64,000 bases of DNA from Rheinheimera sp. SA_1 (GTDB lineage: Bacteria > Pseudomonadota > Gammaproteobacteria > Enterobacterales > Alteromonadaceae): contig NZ_LXWK01000018.1 in assembly GCF_001669775.1 (NCBI RefSeq), positions 248,001 to 312,000 on the forward strand, in the 5' to 3' direction. Of the stretch, positions 57,275 to 64,000 are shown in pieces; the first letter of the stretch is position 1, and each line of letters begins with the position of its first letter. Under the pieces are notes generated by a model, which worked only from the letters and a program-made list of their open reading frames with translations, had not been told where the DNA came from and did not search any database. Both the position numbers and the translations under genes were made by a program.

Positions 57275-58105
57275 ATGAATGTCATCGAATTTGCACATAC
57301 CCACCTTGCCAGCGTTTTGGCATTAGCCGCTACCGGTGTCTTCGCCGGCCTGCTGGCCGGTTTATTGGGCGTCGGTGGCGGAATCGTCATCGTACCGGTA
57401 CTGTTTTTTCTGTTCCAAAGTTTTGGCGTATCCACCGATTCCGCCATGCTGGTTGCCACCGCCACGTCACTGGCCACCATGATCCCAACCTCGCTCAGTT
57501 CCATTCGTTCGCACCGGCAACAAGGTAATGTTGATTTTGGCTTACTACAACGCTGGTCGCCCTTTATTGTCGCTGGTGTGTTGGCCGGAAGCTGGTTAGT
57601 AACGCGAATAGACGGCAACTGGTTAACGCTGCTATTTGGCGTGATTGCGCTGTTATCTGCACTCAATATGCTGTTTCGAACTGGCAAACCGGCGCTGTTT
57701 CCACAACTGCCCGGGAAGTCAGCGCAGCGCTTGATGGGCAGCGGCATTGGTTTCTTTAGTTCCATGGTCGGGATTGGTGGCGGTACCATTTCGGTGCCAT
57801 TACTGACGCTTTACAACTACCCGGCACATAAAGCCGTTGGCACCGCGTCAGCCATCGGCTTGCTGATTGCGCTGCCAGGTGCACTCACGATGTTAGTGCT
57901 CGGCAACACCCCAAACGACGCGCCCGTCGGCACTGTTGGTCTGGTTAATCTGCTGGGGTTTTGTTGTATCGTGCCACTCACCGTCTTGTTCGCACCGGTC
58001 GGCGCCGCCCTGTCCGCCCGGTTGGATGCAGTTAAACTGAAAAAAATCTTCGCGATTGTGTTGCTGTGCACTGGCGGACGAATGTTAGGGCAGTTGTTGT
58101 TTTAG
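57275..58105 (+). CDS. TauE/SafE-family sulfite exporter-like membrane protein
   Basis: 276 residues with eight hydrophobic segments in two repeats. The signature GLLAGLLGVGGGIVIVPVLF opens the first repeat and GIGFFSSMVGIGGGTISVPL the second. Family members move sulfite, sulfoacetate or other organosulfonates out of, or into, the cell. It lies 218 nt after mesD on the same strand, perhaps a separate unit. Its presence beside a sulfur amino-acid gene pair is suggestive but not proof of a link. Confidence 0.88.
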   Translation: MNVIEFAHTHLASVLALAATGVFAGLLAGLLGVGGGIVIVPVLFFLFQSFGVSTDSAMLVATATSLATMIPTSLSSIRSHRQQGNVDFGLLQRWSPFIVAGVLAGSWLVTRIDGNWLTLLFGVIALLSALNMLFRTGKPALFPQLPGKSAQRLMGSGIGFFSSMVGIGGGTISVPLLTLYNYPAHKAVGTASAIGLLIALPGALTMLVLGNTPNDAPVGTVGLVNLLGFCCIVPLTVLFAPVGAALSARLDAVKLKKIFAIVLLCTGGRMLGQLLF

Positions 58106-58123
58106 CCATAGAAACTGTAGAAA

Positions 58124-58146
58124 CTGGGGTCAGATCAAAATTAAAC
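58124..58146 (+). repeat. Short GGGGTCAG-type repeat remnant
   Basis: ACTGGGGTCAGATCAAAATT, sharing GGGGTCAG with the 25545 element. No inverted partner is seen nearby, so it is probably a decayed half element. Confidence 0.4.
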
Positions 58147-58239
58147 ATTCGCTGCGCCGGCTGAGCGTGGCAAAAAGCACTGTATGCTCCTGAAATAGCA
58201 GGAAGAAAATAGTATGATGAACCAGGAAAACAACAAGCG

Positions 58240-58875
58240 ATGAAAACCCCAAAAACTGTAACAGCGCTGGAAGATTTTGGCCGTGTTCAACTGTCACCTT
58301 CATTTTTTATGCGGGATTTTTTGTATTCAGAAATTTCGCAAATTGAAGGGATCCCAAATGTGCCTGATCATCCGGAAATTGCCATTGCAGCGGGCCGCGA
58401 GCTTTGCCAGCGACTGCTTGAACCACTGCAGGCGAAATTCGGCCGGATCAGTATTCGGTCGGCTTATCGTTCACCCGCAGTCAATGCCAAAGGGGCAGAA
58501 AACGGCAATCAATACAATTGTGCCCGCAATGAAGCCAATTATGCCGGCCATATCTGGGACTATAAGGATGAAGAGGGTTGCATGGGCGCCACCGCCTGTA
58601 TCGTCATTAACGCTTTTCTGCCTTATTACGAACGAACCGGTCATTGGCAAGCACTGGCCTGGTGGATCCATGATCACCTACCGGAATACTCCAGCATGTA
58701 CTTTTTCCCAAAACTGGCTGCCTTTAATATTTCATGGCACGAACGCCCGAAAAAGGTGATCAAAAGCCATATTGAATTAGGCAAAGGCATCCTCACCAAA
58801 CCAGGTGAAGCAAACTTTGCAGCTGACCATCGTTCGGAATATGCGCAAATGTTAAAAGAGCTGGGTTTGTCATAA
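58240..58875 (+). CDS. M15-like zinc peptidase-domain protein (hypothetical)
   Basis: 211 residues. SIRSAYRSPAVNAKG is the S-x-x-R-S-x-x-x-N motif of the D-Ala-D-Ala carboxypeptidase/M15 fold, and ANYAGHIWDYKDEEG holds a His-x-x-Asp pair in the usual zinc position. A second His lies later in FNISWHERPKKV. The protein has no signal peptide, so it would act in the cytoplasm, which is odd for a peptidoglycan peptidase; phage endolysin-type and conserved solitary members exist. Activity is unproven. Confidence 0.6.
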   Translation: MKTPKTVTALEDFGRVQLSPSFFMRDFLYSEISQIEGIPNVPDHPEIAIAAGRELCQRLLEPLQAKFGRISIRSAYRSPAVNAKGAENGNQYNCARNEANYAGHIWDYKDEEGCMGATACIVINAFLPYYERTGHWQALAWWIHDHLPEYSSMYFFPKLAAFNISWHERPKKVIKSHIELGKGILTKPGEANFAADHRSEYAQMLKELGLS

Positions 58876-59135
58876 GTTTGAACTCTGAGCCTGCGCTCAG
58901 AAATAAGGCGGACCGCGGCGCTCCAAAACACACCGTAACGCCTATGGTCATTTACAAACAAATCACATCTCAATAGACTAGAATAAAATTTTTGCAACCT
59001 AAACCCTGCCTTGATAACTATATCCGCCAGATTAAAGTTGTTGCCTGAATTTTTCCACTGAGTGCAGAAAGCCCACATGTCCATCGAACAGCTGCAAACT
59101 GCTGTTCGTTCATATTCATTAAACGAGGATTGTTA

Positions 59136-59843
59136 ATGCAAAAAGTATTCGTTTTATTGGTATTGTTGTTGAGCTCAAACATAGCAAAAGCAGCAATCAT
59201 CGATTTTCACTGGAACGCAGGCTGGCAGGATATTTTCTCTGGCTATGTAGATACTAAGAAAAACTCATTATTTATCAATAAATTTCACGCCTGGACACCA
59301 GGTCTGAATCACTATTCGAGCCCGTTGTTACCAGACTTTTCTGATACCAGCTTGTTTCCGAATAATGAATGGGAACTACGTGCCATTACGGCAGATGGTT
59401 CTGGTTATGATATTGAAGATAATTGGAACGGTATGTTTGGAGATACTTGGGGCTTTGCTTCTGATCTGTCGCTAGACGAAATCAAATATACTAACGGTAT
59501 GGTCCCCAAACATGAGTTTTTCGGATTTTATGCTGGTATCGGGATCACCAAAATGCATTTTAATCTCACCGGGCATTATTCTTATTACCCGACAGGGGCT
59601 TCCAGGTTGTACGACAAGCAACGAATCAGTTCAGCCTATTCGTTTCTTGCCATATACAGTTCATTTCCTTTCGTGCCTGAGCGGGTAGAAGAATTTACCG
59701 GACCTGTAGACATTGTACACTCCAGTGGTTCACATACTATCCAGCACAGAAACACAGTATCAGAATCATCCCCGCTGCTGATGTTGTTATGCGGTGCTTT
59801 GCTGTTAGCCGTCAGAAAGTCGCTGCTGAAAACTAACAGATAA
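59136..59843 (+). CDS. Secreted protein with PEP-CTERM-like C-terminal sorting signal
   Basis: 235 residues from the ATG at 59136, with GAGGA six bases upstream. A signal peptide (VLLVLLLSSNIAKAA) starts a Tyr/Phe/Ser-rich extracellular domain. The C-terminus has SESSPLLMLLCGALLLAVRK SLLKTNR: a short hydrophilic stretch with Ser-Ser-Pro, a hydrophobic helix and a basic tail, as in PEP-CTERM/exosortase substrates, although the exact P-E-P triplet is replaced by S-S-P. Exosortase is not encoded here. The function is unknown. A strong terminator follows. Confidence 0.7.
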   Translation: MQKVFVLLVLLLSSNIAKAAIIDFHWNAGWQDIFSGYVDTKKNSLFINKFHAWTPGLNHYSSPLLPDFSDTSLFPNNEWELRAITADGSGYDIEDNWNGMFGDTWGFASDLSLDEIKYTNGMVPKHEFFGFYAGIGITKMHFNLTGHYSYYPTGASRLYDKQRISSAYSFLAIYSSFPFVPERVEEFTGPVDIVHSSGSHTIQHRNTVSESSPLLMLLCGALLLAVRKSLLKTNR

Positions 59844-59860
59844 CAGCAAATGCTAAAATG

Positions 59861-59891
59861 AAAAAGCCCTCAGCTAATTGAGGGCTTTTTT
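59861..59891. terminator. Bidirectional Rho-independent terminator
   Basis: AAAAAGCCCTCA, loop GCTAAT, TGAGGGCTTTTT plus T. It separates the PEP-CTERM-like gene and the convergent lipoprotein operon; A and T tracts flank the stem on both strands. Confidence 0.92.
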
Positions 59892-59952
59892 GTCAGTGCC
59901 AACGAAGCGCCTTGCCCGCCGGCACTCCACTGTGTTTACAACTGTCGAACCG

Positions 59953-60624
59953 TTATTGATTTGATTTTTCTTTGCCATGCTTTGGTGAGCGCGGGCCATA
60001 TAACAAACCGTTGCGCGCTTCTGGCGATAACAAACGGGCGGACGCTATGCCAGCAATCTCAAAGCCGGTGTCCAAAGCGGTTTCCAGAATCTGCGTCACT
60101 GCCGCTTCGACCAACATCCCGACGACACCAAAGCCGTTGTTATTATTGTTTTGTTCGCTGCTGGCAGCACGGGCACTGCCTTGCCATAAGATTTCATTGG
60201 TTTTGTTGTCAACGAGTTTCGCCTGCACCACCACTACAGTATCACTGGAGAGTACGGCGTAAGAGGTGCCGTACTGCTGCACTTCGATATACATCACCGC
60301 ATCCGCACCAAAGATCTCATGGAGCTTCTTTGCAGAAACCGCATGGATGTCTTCGGCAACAGTCAGACCGTTGTTTTTAAAGGTTTCATCCACCAGCGCC
60401 ACCGGAAACACATAATAACCAGCTTCCGCCAGCGGCACTGTCACATTCGCTAACACCCCATAAGGCGCAATGACTTCAGTGGTATGGTTGATCGGCGGCA
60501 ACACCAAAATTGACTTTGGATTGCTCTGCTTAAAAGCGGTGTAATCCATGCCGGTTGGAACCGTTGCACAACCGGTCAGAATGATGGCTATCGCTAAAGC
60601 GGCAAATAATTGAATGTTTTTCAT
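59953..60624 (-). CDS. GNA1162/DUF799-family lipoprotein
   Basis: 223 residues. A lipobox (IAIILTGCATVP) makes it a lipoprotein. The DUF799 core is visible: SILVLPPINHTTEVIAPYGV, FPVALVDETFKNNGLTVAED, and WQGSARAASSEQNNNN. The neisserial homologue GNA1162 is a surface vaccine antigen with a fold like TolB or CsgG-associated partners. The ATG overlaps the end of the DUF4810 gene by four bases, so it is the third gene of a coupled operon. Confidence 0.9.
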   Translation of the reverse strand: MKNIQLFAALAIAIILTGCATVPTGMDYTAFKQSNPKSILVLPPINHTTEVIAPYGVLANVTVPLAEAGYYVFPVALVDETFKNNGLTVAEDIHAVSAKKLHEIFGADAVMYIEVQQYGTSYAVLSSDTVVVVQAKLVDNKTNEILWQGSARAASSEQNNNNNGFGVVGMLVEAAVTQILETALDTGFEIAGIASARLLSPEARNGLLYGPRSPKHGKEKSNQ

Positions 60625-60986
60625 GATTTACCTGCTTTCGCATTTTTCAGTAAAAAGTCGATAAATTGTGCCGACTCCGGATACAGCGCTTTTTCTTTGC
60701 GTAAATAAGCAACACCCGTCTCCATCTGACCACTTTCAATATACAAGTAGCCTAAGTGAGCATTCAGACCCGGACCCACTGGCAGATTTTTCGCAGAACT
60801 CTTAGCGATGGTTTTTTCCAGCGCTGCAATTTCCTCAGTCACCGACGAATCTTCGTTTTTAAAGTGCGCGTAGACAGCATCTTGATAAGCGCCGTAATGA
60901 TAGAGCGGCTTGGTTGTTTGGCAGCCGCTTAGCGTTGCCACGGCCACGACCACTGCTAAAAATTTTAGCCTCATCACCATTGGCAT
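60621..60986 (-). CDS. DUF4810-family small lipoprotein
   Basis: About 120 residues; ATG codons at 60986, 60980 and 60974 are possible starts (an in-frame start at 61013 would overlap the upstream gene). A lipobox (VAVATLSGCQTT) and the family core YHYGAYQDAVYAHFKNED and LNAHLGYLYIESGQMETGVA (TPR-like) are present. Its 3' end overlaps the GNA1162-type gene by four bases. It is part of a conserved three-lipoprotein operon. Confidence 0.87.
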   Translation of the reverse strand: MPMVMRLKFLAVVVAVATLSGCQTTKPLYHYGAYQDAVYAHFKNEDSSVTEEIAALEKTIAKSSAKNLPVGPGLNAHLGYLYIESGQMETGVAYLRKEKALYPESAQFIDFLLKNAKAGKS

Positions 60987-60997
60987 CAAAGAGGGTC

Positions 60998-61693
60998 TCA
61001 CTGCGGTTGCCATTGGTTATTTTGGATGCCTTCCACCAGTTTGTTTACTGCTTCGCGCATGGCCAAATCTAACACTTTACCGTTGAGGGTAGCGTCATAG
61101 CTGGCAGTGCCGCCAAAACCAATCACTTCACGATTTTCCAGACTAAATTCACCGGCGCCCATTACGGAGAACACCACAGCTGAGGTTTCTACATCCACAA
61201 TATTTAACGCAACTTTGGCATATGCCACTTGCTCTTTGCCTTTGCCGAGCAGACCAAACAATTGTTTGTCGCCGGTTTGTTTACGGCCAAATTCAGTGAC
61301 ATCACCGGTCACCACATATTTAGCCCCAATTACTTGTTGATTGGCGCCGGCAAACTGCGCTTCTTGTGCTAATTCGGCCATATTGGCGCGGTCCATCACC
61401 AAAAAACGATTGGTTTGTTGTAAGTGGGTCAACAGAATGGTTTTGGCTTGTGACCCCAGCTGGTCGGTTTCAGCGTTAAAAATACCATTTTGGAAGTTGG
61501 AGCGGTTTTGGAATTTGCCAACCACCAGTTTGCTTTTTGGGCCTTGGTAAGCCTGATAGCTGGCGTTTACTTTTGGCGCTTCAATAGTGCGGGACGATTC
61601 ATGAGCACTACAACCAGCCAACACAATCAGGGGCAGTAACAATGCGAATTTGCGGGATAATTTGAGGGGTAATTTATGGAACGTACTTTTCAT
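60998..61693 (-). CDS. CsgG/HfaB-family lipoprotein
   Basis: 231 residues with a lipobox (LIVLAGCSAHES). The CsgG-like body: KLVVGKFQNRSNFQNGIFNA, LLTHLQQTNRFLVMDRANM, YVVTGDVTEFGRKQTGDKQL and DLAMREAVNKLVEGIQNNQW at the end. CsgG itself forms the outer-membrane curli pore, but this protein is shorter and lacks the typical pore hairpins as far as I can see. It is the first gene of a three-lipoprotein operon with DUF4810 and GNA1162 families. The complex is likely envelope-associated, function unknown. Confidence 0.88.
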   Translation of the reverse strand: MKSTFHKLPLKLSRKFALLLPLIVLAGCSAHESSRTIEAPKVNASYQAYQGPKSKLVVGKFQNRSNFQNGIFNAETDQLGSQAKTILLTHLQQTNRFLVMDRANMAELAQEAQFAGANQQVIGAKYVVTGDVTEFGRKQTGDKQLFGLLGKGKEQVAYAKVALNIVDVETSAVVFSVMGAGEFSLENREVIGFGGTASYDATLNGKVLDLAMREAVNKLVEGIQNNQWQPQ

Positions 61694-61957
61694 TTAAATG
61701 TCCTTTTCACGTAAAAATGGCGGTAATAACTACAAGCTATCCACATTTAACTGCAAGAATTTTAGACGCAGCCTGAACAAGCCAGACTTTTTTTCGCCGG
61801 CTTTTTTCGTACCAGGCGCACGGTTTGCAAATGCTGTGGCTGCAAGCAGCACTTTGCAGCGGATTAACCCGGCAATGGAGTCGTTCTAATGTGATAAATC
61901 TCCCCGAAGTTTCCCCCCCAAAGGAGGTTGTGACGGGCAATCCTGTTTTTAGGGCTA

Positions 61958-62692
61958 TCAACCTAATACAGTACGTAACGCCCTTTGCACTTCAGCACTG
62001 CTACTGCGTGGCGACAAACGCAAGGTTCTGTAACTGTCCCCACGGAAACTGCGGTCCACTTCAACCACTAGTAACATATCGGCGCCGTCGGGCAAAAACG
62101 ACAATTCCACTTCTTTCACCCCCGACAACCACTGGCGCGGGCGGAATTCAAATTCCTGATAACAGCCAACTTTGCTGCGTTTACCTGGCACTTGCAGAAA
62201 TCCTTTTTCCACATCTACTTTTTGCAGCTGATAACCCAAAGCCAGCATCGCGTCGATGCAATTGAGCATCAGCGGAGTGGCATCTATGCGCAATAAATCG
62301 CTGTCGGTCGGATCCAATGCCATATCAATATCGGCTTCGCTGGTTAACCAGACCTTGCTCACTGTGTGATGTGGCAAATGCGTCACCGGCAGCTCGTCAA
62401 CTAAGCGCAATTCAAACGGCAACTGATGCCGCGCACCAGGCTCCACCAGCATGGCATCGGCCAACCGAAAACGTTGCAAACAAAAATTCTGATAAAACTC
62501 GCCGTTGTCGGCTTTGACCTTCACCCGTGTCATCAACGCTAAATCAAAACCATTAATTTGCTGTGCCACAGCACCACCCAGGATCTGAATTTGGCCTTTC
62601 AGGCTACCACCAGGCACACACTGATTTGTCTGCAGTTGGGTATCAATCTTACAAGCGCCAATACCGGCTGAAGCAAGGAGTTGTTTGAACAT
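61958..62692 (-). CDS. Spo0M-family (sporulation-control/arrestin-like) protein
   Basis: 244 residues from the ATG at 62692, with AAGGA seven bases upstream. The arrestin-like N-terminal half has IGACKIDTQLQTNQCVPGGS LKGQIQILGG and the family motif FELRLVDELPVTHLPHHTVSK VWL in two parts; the C-terminus is beta-rich (SGVKEVELSFLPDGADMLLV). The family was named for B. subtilis sporulation, but it is common in non-sporulating gammaproteobacteria, where the role is not known. It is monocistronic. Confidence 0.85.
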   Translation of the reverse strand: MFKQLLASAGIGACKIDTQLQTNQCVPGGSLKGQIQILGGAVAQQINGFDLALMTRVKVKADNGEFYQNFCLQRFRLADAMLVEPGARHQLPFELRLVDELPVTHLPHHTVSKVWLTSEADIDMALDPTDSDLLRIDATPLMLNCIDAMLALGYQLQKVDVEKGFLQVPGKRSKVGCYQEFEFRPRQWLSGVKEVELSFLPDGADMLLVVEVDRSFRGDSYRTLRLSPRSSSAEVQRALRTVLG

Positions 62693-63158
62693 CTGATAAT
62701 CCTTATTAATGAAGAGTTTTCCCTGCGCCCTATTTATGGCCAAAGCGCAGTTTTGACAAGCACTACCAGGGTTTTAATTGTTAACAAATGTGACATGTTG
62801 GGGAAACATCAAAAGCTGAGGGGGCGAACTTGCGACACTGTGAAGCAATCGCATCACGTAGCAACAAGGGTTCGGTCACAGCTGCAACATCGACACAGGA
62901 CCGCCTGCCCACAGTTCCATCATTGGATAGCGACACGAATAACCAGCAAATCAACCTTCGTTGGTCAGTGCTTTTTCGAAAGTAAAAACAAGTTTCGAAA
63001 TATCACGAATTTATCATTTTTTTGCCTTATGTCTGTTTTGTTTCTGTGCATTCCTGCGCCTAGGCTGCAATGACCGGCCCACAACCCACGCACAGAGGCC
63101 GGAATATTCAGCAGCAAAGCTGCCATAAAAATCTTCCGATGCAACAAGGAACAACATA
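62693..63158. other. Intergenic region before the M6 protease (466 bp)
   Basis: No gene is supported. Two TTTCGAAA palindromes at 62974-62981 and 62993-63000, 19 bp apart, sit about 160 bp before the protease ATG and could be an operator. The rest is unremarkable. Confidence 0.4.
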
Positions 63159-64000
63159 ATGAAAATCCACTTACCTGGGCTGGCGCTTGCGCTGAGCTTA
63201 GTTTTACCTGTGAGTCAGGCAGCGGTACCTTTTGTCGATCAAACTCTGCAGTTTCGTCAACCCAATGGCCAAAAGTTGACGATTTATTTATCCGGCAACA
63301 ACTATTTTGCCGAGCAGCGCCTGGCCGATGGCAAACTGGTGGTCTATGACAATAACCTCAAAGGTTATGCTTACGCCGTGGTGAGCATGGATGGCAGTGA
63401 ACTGCAATCCACCGGGCAATTGGCGCAAACGCCTATCAGCAAACAGAGCGACACCGGTTTATTGCAAAACCAGCAACAGGGATTAAGCCCGAAGGCCAAA
63501 GCAGCGTTAGTTAAGCAAGCGCAACAAACACTGCTTGGCAACGAGGAGCCTCACCTGCATGGTCCGCAACATCTGACCGAGGGTTCCAGCAAGGCTGCCG
63601 ATACCAATCCTCTGGCGCTGCCTTCAACAGTTCGAGGCCTGACTGTTATTATTCAGTTTCCAAATCAAACCGGTACCATCAGCAAAACCCAGGTGGAAAG
63701 TTTCCTCAATGATCTGACTTACACCGGTTTTGGCAATGCGCAGTCCGTGCGCGGCTATTTCCAGCAGGTGTCTGGCAACAAGCTGGATTACCAAAATACC
63801 GTCACCCGGTATTACACGGCAAAGAAAAACAAAAGTTATTACACCGACAACAGCCTATCGTCGTCCGTGCGTTCGCAGGAACTGATCAGCGAAGCACTGA
63901 ACTGGCTGGAATACACCGAAGGTTTTAATTTTTCCACCCTGACCACCAACAGCAGCAAACAAATCCTCGGTTTGAATTTCTTTTATGCCGGTGAAGCAGA
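63159..64000 (+). CDS. Secreted M6-family metalloprotease (partial, C-terminus outside window)
   Basis: ATG at 63159, with AAGGA upstream; 280 codons are visible and the gene runs off the right edge. A signal peptide (LALALSLVLPVSQAAVP) is followed by a pro-region and the start of an M6-type domain: LTVIIQFPNQTGTISKTQVE SFLND, YTGFGNAQSVRGYFQQVSGN KLDYQN and TRYYTAKKNKSYYTD. The HExxH zinc motif should lie beyond the end. These proteases are released outside the cell. Confidence 0.82.
   Translation, partial: MKIHLPGLALALSLVLPVSQAAVPFVDQTLQFRQPNGQKLTIYLSGNNYFAEQRLADGKLVVYDNNLKGYAYAVVSMDGSELQSTGQLAQTPISKQSDTGLLQNQQQGLSPKAKAALVKQAQQTLLGNEEPHLHGPQHLTEGSSKAADTNPLALPSTVRGLTVIIQFPNQTGTISKTQVESFLNDLTYTGFGNAQSVRGYFQQVSGNKLDYQNTVTRYYTAKKNKSYYTDNSLSSSVRSQELISEALNWLEYTEGFNFSTLTTNSSKQILGLNFFYAGEA

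Noticed and set aside
61694-61957. Short minus-strand frame between the CsgG-type and Spo0M genes
   Set aside because: Sequence is Cys/Arg-rich without any family pattern or RBS; treated as intergenic.

Overview
The window looks like an ordinary chromosomal stretch of a free-living, aerobic gammaproteobacterium, most likely near Rheinheimera, Alishewanella or other Alteromonadales/Chromatiales. This is inferred from the gene families (YajD, YeiH/YeiE, periplasmic KatG, an animal-type chloride-dependent alpha-amylase like that of Pseudoalteromonas, a GNA1162/CsgG lipoprotein set), moderate GC content and dense short operons. I see no rRNA, tRNA, CRISPR array, intact insertion sequence or prophage. 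The 5' end cuts a small membrane-protein gene and the 3' end cuts a secreted M6-type protease.

Layout. 1-9.3 kb: an ECF sigma factor with a small membrane partner, a GlpD-like oxidoreductase, a degenerate HD-GYP protein, a periplasmic binding protein, a YdjM-like hydrolase, and a three-gene coupled operon whose last gene is broken. 9.6-26.4 kb: housekeeping and accessory genes (glycosyltransferase, GNAT, YajD, M14 peptidase, LysR/YeiH pair, OmpA protein with a duplicated domain, deiodinase-like nitroreductase, SDR/LysR pair, ArsR-SRPBCC pair, DesK/DesR-like two-component system). 26.6-38 kb: secreted KatG, a TetR-HlyD-ATPase-permease export operon, IlvE, MarR-MATE, and a YdbS/YdbT PH-domain pair. 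38-53.9 kb: polysaccharide and ester catabolism (amylase, two related esterases, GH43, xylan-esterase-like hydrolase), an ampC/ampR pair, a membrane protein/XRE operon, a chemoreceptor, and a BlaI/M56-peptidase operon. 54-54.6 kb: a decayed patch with remnants of a CGNR zinc-finger gene and an alpha/beta hydrolase. 54.8-58.1 kb: DUF1852 (MesX) and a core methionine synthase (MesD), with tandem MetJ-like boxes upstream, then a TauE/SafE exporter. 58.2-64 kb: an M15-like protein, a PEP-CTERM-like secreted protein, a CsgG-DUF4810-GNA1162 lipoprotein operon, Spo0M, and the start of an M6 protease.

The most interesting items are: (1) the MesX-MesD folate- and cobalamin-independent methionine synthase operon with candidate met boxes; (2) a BlaI repressor/M56 protease pair whose protease carries a periplasmic helical-repeat tail, with two TACA-TGTA operators 21 bp apart over the promoter; (3) a three-copy, helically phased operator in front of a membrane protein/XRE pair; (4) a CGNR zinc-finger remnant in which the first zinc-binding Cys position reads TGA. 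Several other regulatory dyads are described. All functions are assigned by reading motifs; no database search was run.
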